Shown: positions 20,695-30,595, numbered from the stretch's first letter. The stretch is DNA of 33,840 nt from Flavobacteriales bacterium (GCA_018652335.1 JABICI010000047.1:1-33840); one strand, 5' to 3'. The notes: a model not told the origin generated them from the letters alone. Numbers and translations are program-made.

Positions 20695-20850
20695 CACAAA
20701 CGATTCTTAACAGTTTTTTCAACAATAAGTTAATAAGTAGCTTAAGTAGTTGAAAATTAATTAAATGAGATTATTTTAAATTCAGTTTGTTTTTTTCTTT
20801 CTAGATATAAAAAAATTTTTCAAATCTTTTTATATTATGAACTGTAAGGT

Positions 20851-21540
20851 TTAAATACTGAATTCTTGTAAGATACTTTCAAATAGAACAATACCATCTT
20901 GATTTTTAAGTTCATCATCAGCTGCTCTTTCAGGATGAGGCATTAATCCAAAAACATTTCGATTTTTGTTACAAATGCCTGCAATATTAAGTTTAGAGCC
21001 ATTAGGATTACTATTTGCTTCAACAACCCCATCTTTGTCTGAATATTTGAAGAGTATTTGGTCATTATTAATTAAAGAAGATAATATCTTATCATCCGCA
21101 TAGTATCTTCCTTCAGCATGAGCAATAGGGATTTTAATTGTATCCTCAGTGTATTTTTTTGTAATAATTGTGTTTTGAGAAATAGGTTTTAAATAAACAT
21201 TTTTACAAATAAATTTATGTGATGTGTTGTTTAAAAGCGCACCTGGTAATAGATTACTTTCAGTTAAAATTTGAAATCCATTACATATCCCCATTACATA
21301 TCCACCCGAATTTGCAAATTTAATTATCTCTTTCATTATAGGAGAGTATCTTGCCAATGCCCCAGAACGTAAATAATCACCGTAAGAAAACCCGCCTGGC
21401 AAAATAATAAAGTCAACTTTTTGAAGATTTGTATCCTTATGCCATAATTTAACAACTTCTTGTTTCAATTTTTTTTCTAAAATGTAAATAATATCCTGAT
21501 CACAATTAGAGCCTGGAAAAATAACAACACCAAATTTCAT
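20851..21540 (-). CDS. purQ: Phosphoribosylformylglycinamidine synthase subunit PurQ
   Basis: KFGVVIFPGSNCDQD, ILPGGFSYGDYLRSGALARYSP, GYVMGICNGFQILTE, GLMPHPERA. Confidence 0.96.
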   Translation of the reverse strand: MKFGVVIFPGSNCDQDIIYILEKKLKQEVVKLWHKDTNLQKVDFIILPGGFSYGDYLRSGALARYSPIMKEIIKFANSGGYVMGICNGFQILTESNLLPGALLNNTSHKFICKNVYLKPISQNTIITKKYTEDTIKIPIAHAEGRYYADDKILSSLINNDQILFKYSDKDGVVEANSNPNGSKLNIAGICNKNRNVFGLMPHPERAADDELKNQDGIVLFESILQEFSI

Positions 21541-21559
21541 AAAAATATATTTTAGATTA

Positions 21560-21567
21560 CAAACTTA
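21560..21567 (-). promoter_or_regulatory. -7 element TAAGTTTG (minus) for purQ; its TAA is also the stop codon of the upstream DUF6427 gene
   Basis: Exact TAnnTTTG match; DUF6427 stop at 21565-21567; purQ ATG at 21540. Confidence 0.5.
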
Positions 21568-22503
21568 CACATTAAAACCAATCATGTATTTATAATAGAT
21601 AGAAGAAATTACTAACAATAAAAACAAAATATTTGCAATCAATCTATTTTTTGTGTAAACAAAATAATTACCTAAAATTATTGAAAGAGGAAGAAACATA
21701 AAATAAAAATATTCACTTGTTGAATAAAGCGAAGTGATAAAACAAATAATAAAAAACCAGATTATTGTCATAAATGTTCTTCTTGATTTCATACTTTTTT
21801 TATACAGCCATGTAAATAACTCAAGAAAAGATAAAAGAGATATACAAATCAAGATAATGATCCAAATTTTTTTGGAATGATGCCACATGTTAATTGATGA
21901 AAATTCTGCATTCTGAAAATTAAAAAAGTCAGGCATAGTAATGCTACTATTTAAAAGAAAAGAAAAAATGAAGTAAAATAAATATGGTGTAATAAAGCCT
22001 AAGAATATTGTAGTTCCTATACGTAAATTTAAATTACTATAATTTATACCATTTATTATAAGAAGTAAAATTAAGCAGATTGTATTTGGGAATATGAATG
22101 ATATGACTGCAAGAATAAGAGAGGCATTATAAAATTGAGAAAATGGCAATTCTTTTTGGTAACTTTTTAATAGATTATTAAATAGGAATAACAATAAAAA
22201 AGTTGTAGTCCAAACTTTAATATTATTTGTAAATGCACAACTTATTAAAATGAAAATAAAACTAATTAGTAAGTTTTCTTTCTTAAGTATATTTTTTTCA
22301 TATATCATGTTATTTAGCCCCATACTAATAAGGAAAGGCAAGGCTATTGATATAATAAGTATTAGAAATGAGTTGATTTTAGTATTTTGGTAGACACTAT
22401 TAATATCATATTGAAATAAAGGGATACATGCAAAAATTATACAAAAAAATACGAAAAATATAATTGTTGATGGTTTAGGGTTTATTAGATGTTTTAAAAA
22501 CAT
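21565..22503 (-). CDS. DUF6427-like multi-pass membrane protein
   Basis: 312 aa, almost entirely hydrophobic with multiple TM segments; N-terminal INPKPSTIIFFVFF; neighbourhood (purD, DUF6341-like) matches flavobacterial DUF6427. Confidence 0.72.
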   Translation of the reverse strand: MFLKHLINPKPSTIIFFVFFCIIFACIPLFQYDINSVYQNTKINSFLILIISIALPFLISMGLNNMIYEKNILKKENLLISFIFILISCAFTNNIKVWTTTFLLLFLFNNLLKSYQKELPFSQFYNASLILAVISFIFPNTICLILLLIINGINYSNLNLRIGTTIFLGFITPYLFYFIFSFLLNSSITMPDFFNFQNAEFSSINMWHHSKKIWIIILICISLLSFLELFTWLYKKSMKSRRTFMTIIWFFIICFITSLYSTSEYFYFMFLPLSIILGNYFVYTKNRLIANILFLLLVISSIYYKYMIGFNV

Positions 22504-22522
22504 TTTTTTCGTTTAAAATATT

Positions 22523-22530
22523 TAAGTTTG
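22523..22530 (+). promoter_or_regulatory. -7 element TAAGTTTG upstream of the DUF6341-like micro-ORF
   Basis: Exact TAnnTTTG; ATG 22550 lies 19 nt downstream. Confidence 0.5.
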
Positions 22531-22549
22531 CAATAGAAAATTAAAAATT

Positions 22550-22726
22550 ATGAAAGAAATATTTTGTGCTATTGGAGATTTTTTCTCTTTAATCTTTATG
22601 GGTGTTGAAACTATTGGAAATTCAATCAATTATTTATATATATGTATTATATTTTTATTTTTAGTTATATGGACAGCTAAGATGTTAAAGCATAGAAAAG
22701 ATAATGAAGAGCACGCTCCTCTATAA
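22550..22726 (+). CDS. 58-aa single-TM small protein (DUF6341-like), missed by the ORF track
   Basis: ATG 22550 to TAA 22726: MKEIFCAIGDFFSLIFMGVETIGNSINYLYICIIFLFLVIWTAKMLKHRKDNEEHAPL; promoter box upstream; divergent from DUF6427. Confidence 0.75.
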   Translation: MKEIFCAIGDFFSLIFMGVETIGNSINYLYICIIFLFLVIWTAKMLKHRKDNEEHAPL

Positions 22727-23992
22727 ATCAAATCCAATGTCAGTTCGATAATACTTTTTGTTGAATGATATTTGTTTTGCACTATCATATGATGCTTTAA
22801 GTGCTAAATTTAAATTTTCTGCCAGTGATGTTAGAGCTAGAACTCTACCTCCATTTGTTTTTAAACCATCATCTAATTTAGTGCCTGCATGAAAAATAAT
22901 ACTTTTGTCTACTTTATCAGTGCCTAAAATTAACTTGTCCTTTTCATAATTTGAAGGATACCCTCCAGAAACTAGCATGACTGTAGCTGCAACTTCTGTA
23001 GAAATCTCTAAATCTCTTTCACTAAACGTTCCGTCATTTATTCCTCTTAGTAGATTTAAAAAATCTGATGAAATTCTAGGCAAAACAACTTCAGTCTCGG
23101 GGTCTCCCATCCTTACATTGTATTCAATTACTTTAGGTTGACCTTTTACATTAATCAGTCCAAAAAAGATAAAACCACTGTACCTAATATTATCTTTTAT
23201 AAGACCCTTAATTGTAGGCTTAATAATCTCTCTTTCTACTTTTTCTATATAAAACCTATCAGCAAAAGGGACGGGTGAAATTGCTCCCATTCCCCCAGTA
23301 TTTAATCCAGTATCTCCTTCTCCAATTCTTTTGTAGTCCTTTGCTGAAGGCAATATTTTATATGAGATGCCATCTGTAAGTGCAAAGACAGATAATTCTG
23401 TTCCTTCTAAAAACTCTTCAATTACTACTGTAGATGATGCTTTGCCAAATTTACCATCACATATCATTTTTTTTAATTCTTGCTTAGCTTCTTTTATATC
23501 ATTAATAATTAACACTCCTTTCCCCGCCGCAAGACCATCTGCTTTTAGAACATATGGAGGAGATAAACTTTCAAGGAATTTAGAGCTATCTTTAAGATTT
23601 TCCTTTGTAAAGGCTTTATATTTAGCTGTTGGAATATTATGTCTAAACATAAATTCTTTAGCAAACTTTTTACTTCCTTCTAATTTAGCTCCTTGTTTCG
23701 ATGGCCCAATAAGTGCAATATTTTTTAATTCATCGTCATTTTGAAAAAAATCGTAAATTCCATTTACTAAAGGGTCTTCAGGGCCAACCAAAACTATTGT
23801 GACTTCATTTATTAAAACAAATTTTTTTATACTTTTAAAATCATTTATTTCAATATCTACATTTGTGCCAACATCATTTGTACCTGCGTTTCCAGGAGCA
23901 ATAAAAAGCTTATTACAACTACTACTTTTAGAGATTTTCCAAGCAAAAGCATGTTCTCTTCCTCCACTTCCTAAGATTAATACGTTTATCAT
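22721..23992 (-). CDS. purD: Phosphoribosylamine-glycine ligase PurD
   Basis: LILGSGGREHAFAWKIS, VLKADGLAAGKGVLI, GLNTGGMGAISPVPF, VIEYNVRMGDPETEVVLPRI. Confidence 0.96.
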   Translation of the reverse strand: MINVLILGSGGREHAFAWKISKSSSCNKLFIAPGNAGTNDVGTNVDIEINDFKSIKKFVLINEVTIVLVGPEDPLVNGIYDFFQNDDELKNIALIGPSKQGAKLEGSKKFAKEFMFRHNIPTAKYKAFTKENLKDSSKFLESLSPPYVLKADGLAAGKGVLIINDIKEAKQELKKMICDGKFGKASSTVVIEEFLEGTELSVFALTDGISYKILPSAKDYKRIGEGDTGLNTGGMGAISPVPFADRFYIEKVEREIIKPTIKGLIKDNIRYSGFIFFGLINVKGQPKVIEYNVRMGDPETEVVLPRISSDFLNLLRGINDGTFSERDLEISTEVAATVMLVSGGYPSNYEKDKLILGTDKVDKSIIFHAGTKLDDGLKTNGGRVLALTSLAENLNLALKASYDSAKQISFNKKYYRTDIGFDL

Positions 23993-23997
23993 TTTTG

Positions 23998-24744
23998 TTA
24001 ATTATCCATTGCCATCATGATTTCTTCAGATAAATCCATGTTATGAAAGACTTGCTGGACATCATCATTTTCTTCAAGTAAATCTAATAATTTTAATACA
24101 TTTTTTGATTGTTCCACAGTAATTTTTTTATAATTATTTGGTATACGTTGAAGTTCAGAATTTATAATTTCAATTTTTAAATCTTCTAACTTAATTTGCA
24201 TATTATTAAAATCTATAAAGTCACAATAAATAGTTATTGCTTCAGAGTCTATCTCTAACTCTTCTAAACCAGCATCTATTAGTTCCATTTCGAAGTCATC
24301 AATGCTCATATTTATATTTTCTGAACTTAGCGTAAAAACTCCTTTACGATTAAATATAAATTCTAAAGATCCATTTGTTCCCAACGCTCCTTCACACTTA
24401 CTAAAATAAGATCGAACATCAGCAACTGTTCTGTTATTATTATTTGTCGCACAATCTATAAAAATAGCGATACCGTTAACTGCGTATCCCTCAAGAGACA
24501 TTTCTTCATAATTTGCCGTGTCTTTATCACTTGCTTTTTTAATTGCGCGCAATACATTATCTTTAGGCATGTTTGCTGTTTTTGCATTTTGCATCACTTG
24601 CCTAAGTCTTGAATTTGAATCAGGGTCTGAGCCTCCATCCTTTACAGCCATTACAATATCTTTTCCAATTCTAGTGAAGGTTTTGGCCATCTTTGACCAT
24701 CTTTTCATTTTTCTGGCTTTTCTAAATTCAAATGCTCTACCCAT
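23998..24744 (-). CDS. yebC: YebC/PmpR family protein
   Basis: MGRAFEFRKARKMKRWSKMAKTFTRIGKDIVMAVK; NMPKDNVLRAIKKA; YEEMSLEGYAVNGIAIFIDCATNNNNRTVADVRSYFSKCEGALG. Confidence 0.95.
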   Translation of the reverse strand: MGRAFEFRKARKMKRWSKMAKTFTRIGKDIVMAVKDGGSDPDSNSRLRQVMQNAKTANMPKDNVLRAIKKASDKDTANYEEMSLEGYAVNGIAIFIDCATNNNNRTVADVRSYFSKCEGALGTNGSLEFIFNRKGVFTLSSENINMSIDDFEMELIDAGLEELEIDSEAITIYCDFIDFNNMQIKLEDLKIEIINSELQRIPNNYKKITVEQSKNVLKLLDLLEENDDVQQVFHNMDLSEEIMMAMDN

Positions 24745-24754
24745 TATTTAATTT

Positions 24755-26545
24755 TTAATCATCTAATTTTAAAACTGATAAGAATGCTTCTTGAGGTATT
24801 TCAACATTACCCACTTGCCTCATACGTTTTTTACCCTTCTTTTGCTTTTCTAGTAACTTTCTTTTTCTTGAAATATCTCCACCGTAACATTTTGCAGTAA
24901 CATCTTTTCTTAACGCCTTAACTGTTTCTCTTGAAATAATTTTCGCTCCGATTGCTGACTGAATTGCAATATCAAATTGTTGTCTAGGAATAAGTTCTTT
25001 TAATTTAGCACATAATTTCTTTCCAAGTGTATAAGAATTTGTTTTGTGAACTAAGGCTGACAACGCATCTACTGGATCCCCATTTAATAAAATATCTAGC
25101 TTAGATAGGACTGACGCTCTATATCCGATTGGCGAATAATCAAAAGAAGCATAGCCTTTCGATATAGATTTTAATCTATCATAAAAATCAAAAACAATTT
25201 CGCCTAAAGGCATTTCAAAGGATAGTTCAACTCTATCAGTAGTTAAGTATACTTGATTTGTTAGTTCACCACGTTTTGCAATGCAAAGACTCATCACGGG
25301 CCCTATAAAGTCAGATTTAGTTATGATTTGAGCTCTAATGTAAGGTTCATCAACACTTTCTAAAACACTAGGGTCTGGATAGTCAGACGGATTATGTATT
25401 TCAAGTTTTTCTCCGTTTCTTTTATATGCAAAATATGACACATTAGGTACAGTGGTTATCACTGTCATATCAAATTCTCTTTCAAGTCGTTCTTGTATAA
25501 TTTCCATATGTAGCATGCCTAAAAATCCACAACGAAATCCAAACCCAAGTGCTGCAGATGATTCTGTTTCAAAAGTTAAAGACGCATCATTTAATTGTAA
25601 TTTCTCCATTGAACTTCTGAGCTCTTCATAGTCTTCAGTATCAACGGGATAAATACCAGCAAAAACCATAGGTTTAACCTCTTCAAAGCCTTTGACTGGT
25701 TCTAAAGCAGCATTCTCACATGTTGTTATTGTGTCGCCAACTTTTACTTCTGTAGCTGATTTAATTCCTGAGATTATATAGCCAACTTCACCAGCTTGTA
25801 ATGTTTTTTTTGGAAATTGCTTTAATCTTAGGGCTCCAATTTCATCAGCATTATATTGCATGCCAGTAGCCATGAATTTCACCTTTTCACCTTTGTTTAT
25901 AGTTCCATTAATCACTTTAAAATAAGCTTCAACGCCTCTAAATGTATTATAAACAGAATCAAATATCATAGCTTGTAATGGAGCTTGATGATCTCCAATT
26001 GGCGGAGGTATTCTTTCAATAATTGAATTTAAGATAGATTCGATTCCTTGGCCTGTTTTGGCACTTGCAGCTAAAATATCATCATTTTCACACATTATTA
26101 GATTTACAATTTGATCTTTGACAACTTCGGGTTCTGCAGATGGAAGATCAATTTTATTTAAAACAGGAATGATTGTTAAATCATGCTCTAATGCAAGGTA
26201 AAGATTTGATATAGTTTGAGCTTGAATTCCCTGTGCGGCATCTACAATTAAAAGAGCTCCCTCACATGCGGCAATAGATCTTGAAACTTCATAAGAGAAA
26301 TCAACATGTCCAGGGGTATCGATTAAGTTAAGTATATAATGCTCACCATTGCTGGTGTACTCCATTTGAATTGCATGACTTTTAATAGTAATTCCTCTTT
26401 CTTTTTCAAGATCCATATTGTCAAGAACTTGTTCTTCTGCTTCTCTTTCAGAAACTGCTCCTGTAAACTCTAATAGTCGATCTGCTAAAGTGGACTTTCC
26501 ATGATCTATATGTGCAATAATGCAAAAATTTCTAATGTTCTTCAT
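24755..26545 (-). CDS. lepA: Elongation factor 4 (LepA)
   Basis: [46 protein letters not shown]-terminal [49 protein letters not shown] 26545 preferred over TTG 26554, which is in a -7 box. Confidence 0.97.
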   Translation of the reverse strand: MKNIRNFCIIAHIDHGKSTLADRLLEFTGAVSEREAEEQVLDNMDLEKERGITIKSHAIQMEYTSNGEHYILNLIDTPGHVDFSYEVSRSIAACEGALLIVDAAQGIQAQTISNLYLALEHDLTIIPVLNKIDLPSAEPEVVKDQIVNLIMCENDDILAASAKTGQGIESILNSIIERIPPPIGDHQAPLQAMIFDSVYNTFRGVEAYFKVINGTINKGEKVKFMATGMQYNADEIGALRLKQFPKKTLQAGEVGYIISGIKSATEVKVGDTITTCENAALEPVKGFEEVKPMVFAGIYPVDTEDYEELRSSMEKLQLNDASLTFETESSAALGFGFRCGFLGMLHMEIIQERLEREFDMTVITTVPNVSYFAYKRNGEKLEIHNPSDYPDPSVLESVDEPYIRAQIITKSDFIGPVMSLCIAKRGELTNQVYLTTDRVELSFEMPLGEIVFDFYDRLKSISKGYASFDYSPIGYRASVLSKLDILLNGDPVDALSALVHKTNSYTLGKKLCAKLKELIPRQQFDIAIQSAIGAKIISRETVKALRKDVTAKCYGGDISRKRKLLEKQKKGKKRMRQVGNVEIPQEAFLSVLKLDD

Positions 26546-26551
26546 TGAAAA

Positions 26552-26559
26552 CAAAAATA
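26552..26559 (-). promoter_or_regulatory. -7 element TATTTTTG (minus) of the lepA-yebC-purD operon
   Basis: Exact TAnnTTTG match; lepA ATG begins 6 nt after the box. Confidence 0.6.
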
Positions 26560-26605
26560 CATTTTTTCAGTTATTATAACTCTGTTATTTAATTAGATAT
26601 ATTCT

Positions 26606-26613
26606 TATATTTG
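26606..26613 (+). promoter_or_regulatory. -7 element TATATTTG of the DUF2061 gene
   Basis: Exact TAnnTTTG match 19 nt upstream of the ATG. Confidence 0.5.
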
Positions 26614-26632
26614 ATATTTAAAATATAATTCA

Positions 26633-26860
26633 ATGAGTAAAATTAAGATTAGCAAAAGAAGGCATTTGATCAAAGCAATTACATGGAGTATCATTGCTTC
26701 AGTGACAACATTTTTTATCGGCAAAGCTTTTGGATTAGATAATGATAAAGCGTTTATGATTGTAATATTTGATCGTGCTTTGAAATTTATCTTATATTAT
26801 TTGCATGAACGAACTTGGTTTTCATCAAATTTAGGCATTTTAGAAAGATCGGATAATTAA
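26633..26860 (+). CDS. DUF2061 family small membrane protein
   Basis: RRHLIKAITWSIIASVTTFFIGKAFG ... AFMIVIFDRALKFILYYLHERTWF. Confidence 0.85.
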   Translation: MSKIKISKRRHLIKAITWSIIASVTTFFIGKAFGLDNDKAFMIVIFDRALKFILYYLHERTWFSSNLGILERSDN

Positions 26861-27531
26861 GGTTTTTTTTGTTTTGTAATAATATAGTTAATTTTAATTT
26901 CGTTTTCAGTTTCAACTCTTTTTTCTAATTCCTCATCAATTTCCCATTGATATTTTTTTTGTTTTGGTCCTTCATCTTTATAAAATATTGCTGTTATTAC
27001 TCCAGCAAATAGACCTGATAAATGACCCTCCCATGAAACACCACTTTTTAATGGAAAAACTCCCCAAATCAATGAGCCATACAAAAAAATAATTATCATA
27101 CTTAACGCAGCCAGCCTTGGGTTTTTTCTAATTAAACCACTAACAAATAAAAATGCTGCAAGACTGTAAATCATTCCACTTGCACCAATATGATATGATT
27201 CCCTCCCAATTATCCAGAGCCAAAAACCAGAAATAAAAAAGAGCCAAATAAATATTTGTAATGCAATACTACGATATGCTAAAAATAATAGCGAACTAAG
27301 TATTAATATTGGGTATGAGTTATTAAATAAATGAGAAAAATCTTTGTGAATAAATGGGGAAAATAAAATTCCTGACAGAGAATTAATATCTTTTGGGTAA
27401 ATTCCAAATTTAACAAATGATAAATTAAATTGAATTTCCACTAACTTAACAATCCACATAACTAAAAGAAATATTAATGGAATTAGAAGAATAAAAAAAA
27501 ATTCTTTTGTTTCTTTTTTATTGATATTCAT
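26857..27531 (-). CDS. Rhomboid family intramembrane serine protease
   Basis: SPFIHKDFSHLFNNSYPIL; HIGASGMIYSLAAFLF (catalytic Ser); VSWEGHLSGLFAGVITAIFY (catalytic His). Confidence 0.9.
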   Translation of the reverse strand: MNINKKETKEFFFILLIPLIFLLVMWIVKLVEIQFNLSFVKFGIYPKDINSLSGILFSPFIHKDFSHLFNNSYPILILSSLLFLAYRSIALQIFIWLFFISGFWLWIIGRESYHIGASGMIYSLAAFLFVSGLIRKNPRLAALSMIIIFLYGSLIWGVFPLKSGVSWEGHLSGLFAGVITAIFYKDEGPKQKKYQWEIDEELEKRVETENEIKINYIITKQKKP

Positions 27532-27585
27532 ATTATCATGTAAATATAACTAAATAATATCTATTAATTGTACTTTTACTTTAAT

Positions 27586-30351
27586 ATGAAAACTGAAAAA
27601 AAGTTGTTTCTTTTAGATGGGTTTGCACTTATTTATAGAGCTTATTTTGCTTTTGTAAAAAATCCAAGAATTAATTCTAATGGACTTGAGACCTCAGCTA
27701 TTTTAGGTTTTACAAATACTTTAATTGAAGTTATACGCAAGGAAAATCCAACACATATAGCAGTAGTTTTTGACAGAAGCACTCCTACCGCAAGACATGT
27801 TGAGTATCCGCAATATAAAGCCCATAGAGACGCTATGCCAGATGGCATCAGAGACGCACTGCCATTCATTGATAAATTGTTAGATGCTTTTAATATTCCT
27901 AAACTATATAAAGACGGTTATGAAGCAGATGATGTAATAGGCACATTAGCTAAGAAAGCCGAGAAAAAAGGATTCATTACATATATGATGACTTCAGATA
28001 AAGATTTTGCTCAATTAGTTTCAGAAAATATCTTTATGTACAGGCCAGGTACAAAATGGGCACCTACGAGCATATGGGGAATACCCGAAGTACTTGAAAA
28101 ATTTCAAATTTCAAGAGTTGATCAGGTAATAGATTTTTTAGGAATGATGGGAGATTCTGCTGATAATATTCCTGGAATTTCTGGTGTAGGAGAAAAAACT
28201 GCTCAAAAATTTCTTAAACAGTTTGATTCAATGGAAGGTTTATTTGATAACTCGCATACTCTTAAAGGGAAAATTAAAGAGACTGTAGAGTCTTCAAAAG
28301 AAATTGGATTATTATGTAAAAAACTAGTTACAATAATTTTAGATGTTCCTATTGAATTTGATGAGGAAATTTTAAAATATCAACAATTAGATATTACAAA
28401 AATTACAAATCTTTTTGAAGAGTTAGAATTTAAAACTCTTTTAAAAAGAATAATTGAAAATAATCAATCTTCTGACAATTCAATTGAAACTACAAATTTT
28501 AATGAGAAAAACAAACCATCATCATCTCAATTTGACTTATTTTCAGAATCTGTTTCAAACTCTAAGAATGAATCTATAAACAATAAGTTTATTTTTCTTG
28601 ATAATCAACAGTCACTATCAGAACTATTTTCTGAGATTAAAAAAATAAAAGAGTTTTCTTTCCATTTAATAACAAATACTGCTAATTCACTCTTAACTCA
28701 AATTGTTGGTATTGCTATTAGTTTTCGAAATGAAGAAGGTTATTACTTGCCTTTTAACCAGTCAACTATAACTATTTGTAAAGAAATTTTTGGAAGCAAT
28801 GAAATTAAGATTATTGGTTTTGATTTAAAATTCTCAATAAAAGCCTTACATCGTCATGGTATTTTATTAAAAGGGAATTTGTTTGATGTACAGATATCAC
28901 ATTATTTATTACACCCTGATAGAAGACACACTTTACGATTAATTTCTGAAAATTATCTGTCATCTCAGATAATTGAAAGAACAAGTATTTTAGGAAAAGG
29001 AAAGGATAGTCAATTATTTTCTGATATAAATAGAGATTTGGTTACTAGCTATGCCTGCCAACATTCACTTAATATTTTTATGTTATCCAAAATTTTGTTT
29101 AAAGAAATGACGGATAACAATTTAGCAGATCTGTTTGAAAACATCGAAATCCCTTTAACTTATGTTCTCGCAAATATGGAAATAGAAGGGATTGCATTGG
29201 ATGTAGCTATGCTTAAAAACTATAGCATTAAACTTACTAAAGATTTAGAACTAATTACATCTACTATACATGAAATGGCTGGAGAAAAATTTAATATATC
29301 GTCTCCAAAACAAATGGGAGAATTATTATTTGAAAAGATGTCACTCAGTAAAAAACCTAAGAAAACCAAATCGGGCCAATATTCAACTTCAGAAGAAATA
29401 CTTCTTAAGCTAAAGGATATACATCCAATAATTGGTAAAATTTTGTCTTATAGAGCTATAAAAAAATTACTTTCTACGTATGTAGATGCACTTCCTAATT
29501 TAGTTAATATTAACACGAATAGAATCCACACTACTTTTAATCAATCTGTAGCTTCTACAGGAAGATTATCTTCAGTTAATCCAAATATTCAAAATATACC
29601 AATTCGTACTGAATTGGGTATGAAAGTTCGTGAAGCTTTTATTCCAAGAAACACTAACTTTACTTTGATAGCAGCAGATTACTCACAAATTGAGCTTAGA
29701 ATAATGGCTTCTTTAAGTAATGATAAAGGAATGCTAAATGCATTTAACAATGGAATTGATATTCATTCTGCTACAGCAGCTAAAGTATATAATGTTCCCT
29801 TAGAAGATGTTGATAGAATTATGCGTTCAAATGCAAAGTCAGTTAATTTCGGAATAATTTATGGAATATCTGCATTTGGATTATCTCAAAATATTGGAAT
29901 AAGTAGAAAAGAGGCACAGGAAATTATTGACAGTTATTTCGACCAATTTCCACAGGTTAAAGAATACATGAACTGGTCAATAAACAAGGCAAGAGAAAAA
30001 GAATATGTAGAGACTGTAATGGGAAGGAGAAGATACCTTAAAGATATTAATGCAAGAAACGGTATGATTAGGGCGATGGCAGAACGAAATGCAATAAATG
30101 CACCAATACAAGGATCAGCAGCTGATATTATTAAGATAGCTATGATAAATATTAGTAAAGAAATGGAAAAACGTGAAATGCAATCTAAAATGTTATTACA
30201 AGTGCATGATGAATTAGTTTTTGATGCGCATATATCAGAAGTTGAGGAATTAACATCTCTAATAAAGGATAAAATGGAGAATGCCATAAAACTTCTTGTA
30301 CCATTAACTGTAGAAATTGGTAAAGGTTCTAACTGGCTAAAAGCTCATTAA
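27586..30351 (+). CDS. polA: DNA polymerase I (5' nuclease + degenerate 3'-5' exonuclease + polymerase)
   Basis: 5' nuclease GYEADDVIGTLAKKAEKKGFITYMMTSDKDFAQLV; polymerase motifs DYSQIELRIMASLS, RSNAKSVNFGIIYGISAFGL, LLQVHDELVFDA. ATG 27586 preferred over TTG 27568. Confidence 0.97.
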   Translation: MKTEKKLFLLDGFALIYRAYFAFVKNPRINSNGLETSAILGFTNTLIEVIRKENPTHIAVVFDRSTPTARHVEYPQYKAHRDAMPDGIRDALPFIDKLLDAFNIPKLYKDGYEADDVIGTLAKKAEKKGFITYMMTSDKDFAQLVSENIFMYRPGTKWAPTSIWGIPEVLEKFQISRVDQVIDFLGMMGDSADNIPGISGVGEKTAQKFLKQFDSMEGLFDNSHTLKGKIKETVESSKEIGLLCKKLVTIILDVPIEFDEEILKYQQLDITKITNLFEELEFKTLLKRIIENNQSSDNSIETTNFNEKNKPSSSQFDLFSESVSNSKNESINNKFIFLDNQQSLSELFSEIKKIKEFSFHLITNTANSLLTQIVGIAISFRNEEGYYLPFNQSTITICKEIFGSNEIKIIGFDLKFSIKALHRHGILLKGNLFDVQISHYLLHPDRRHTLRLISENYLSSQIIERTSILGKGKDSQLFSDINRDLVTSYACQHSLNIFMLSKILFKEMTDNNLADLFENIEIPLTYVLANMEIEGIALDVAMLKNYSIKLTKDLELITSTIHEMAGEKFNISSPKQMGELLFEKMSLSKKPKKTKSGQYSTSEEILLKLKDIHPIIGKILSYRAIKKLLSTYVDALPNLVNINTNRIHTTFNQSVASTGRLSSVNPNIQNIPIRTELGMKVREAFIPRNTNFTLIAADYSQIELRIMASLSNDKGMLNAFNNGIDIHSATAAKVYNVPLEDVDRIMRSNAKSVNFGIIYGISAFGLSQNIGISRKEAQEIIDSYFDQFPQVKEYMNWSINKAREKEYVETVMGRRRYLKDINARNGMIRAMAERNAINAPIQGSAADIIKIAMINISKEMEKREMQSKMLLQVHDELVFDAHISEVEELTSLIKDKMENAIKLLVPLTVEIGKGSNWLKAH

Positions 30352-30563
30352 TTTTGCTTTTTGATAAATAGTATATAAAGCAAAATAAAAGCAATTACTC
30401 CTATAAATGCTGGTCCTGCATTTTGAATATTTCCAATTGGATCCCAACCAAGTATTTTTTCATCCAATAATAATTGTATAATAACTCCAAGGCATAAAAA
30501 CTGTATACCAATAGAAATAGCAGATTTTAATAATTTTTGAAGATTAGCAAATAGATTGTTCAT
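30348..30563 (-). CDS. 71-aa two-TM small membrane protein, paralogous to 30647..30874
   Basis: MNNLFANLQKLLKSAISIGIQFLCLGVIIQLLLDEKILGWDPIGNIQ...; two hydrophobic segments; aligns end to end with the neighbouring small protein. Confidence 0.7.
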   Translation of the reverse strand: MNNLFANLQKLLKSAISIGIQFLCLGVIIQLLLDEKILGWDPIGNIQNAGPAFIGVIAFILLYILFIKKQN

Positions 30564-30595
30564 TTAATTTGAAATTTATGTAAATATATAAAATA

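Noticed and set aside
20609-20850. Cobalamin riboswitch upstream of nrdJ
   Set aside because: Looked for because the enzyme uses B12, but no GC-rich B12-box-like segment is visible by eye; an Rfam/Infernal search would settle it.
23367-24751. Plus ORFs 23367..23744, 23799..24020, 24518..24751
   Set aside because: Antisense to purD and yebC, both strongly supported.
29934-30287. 117-aa minus-strand ORF opposite polA, and 27642..27869
   Set aside because: Antisense to conserved PolA domains; no family resemblance.
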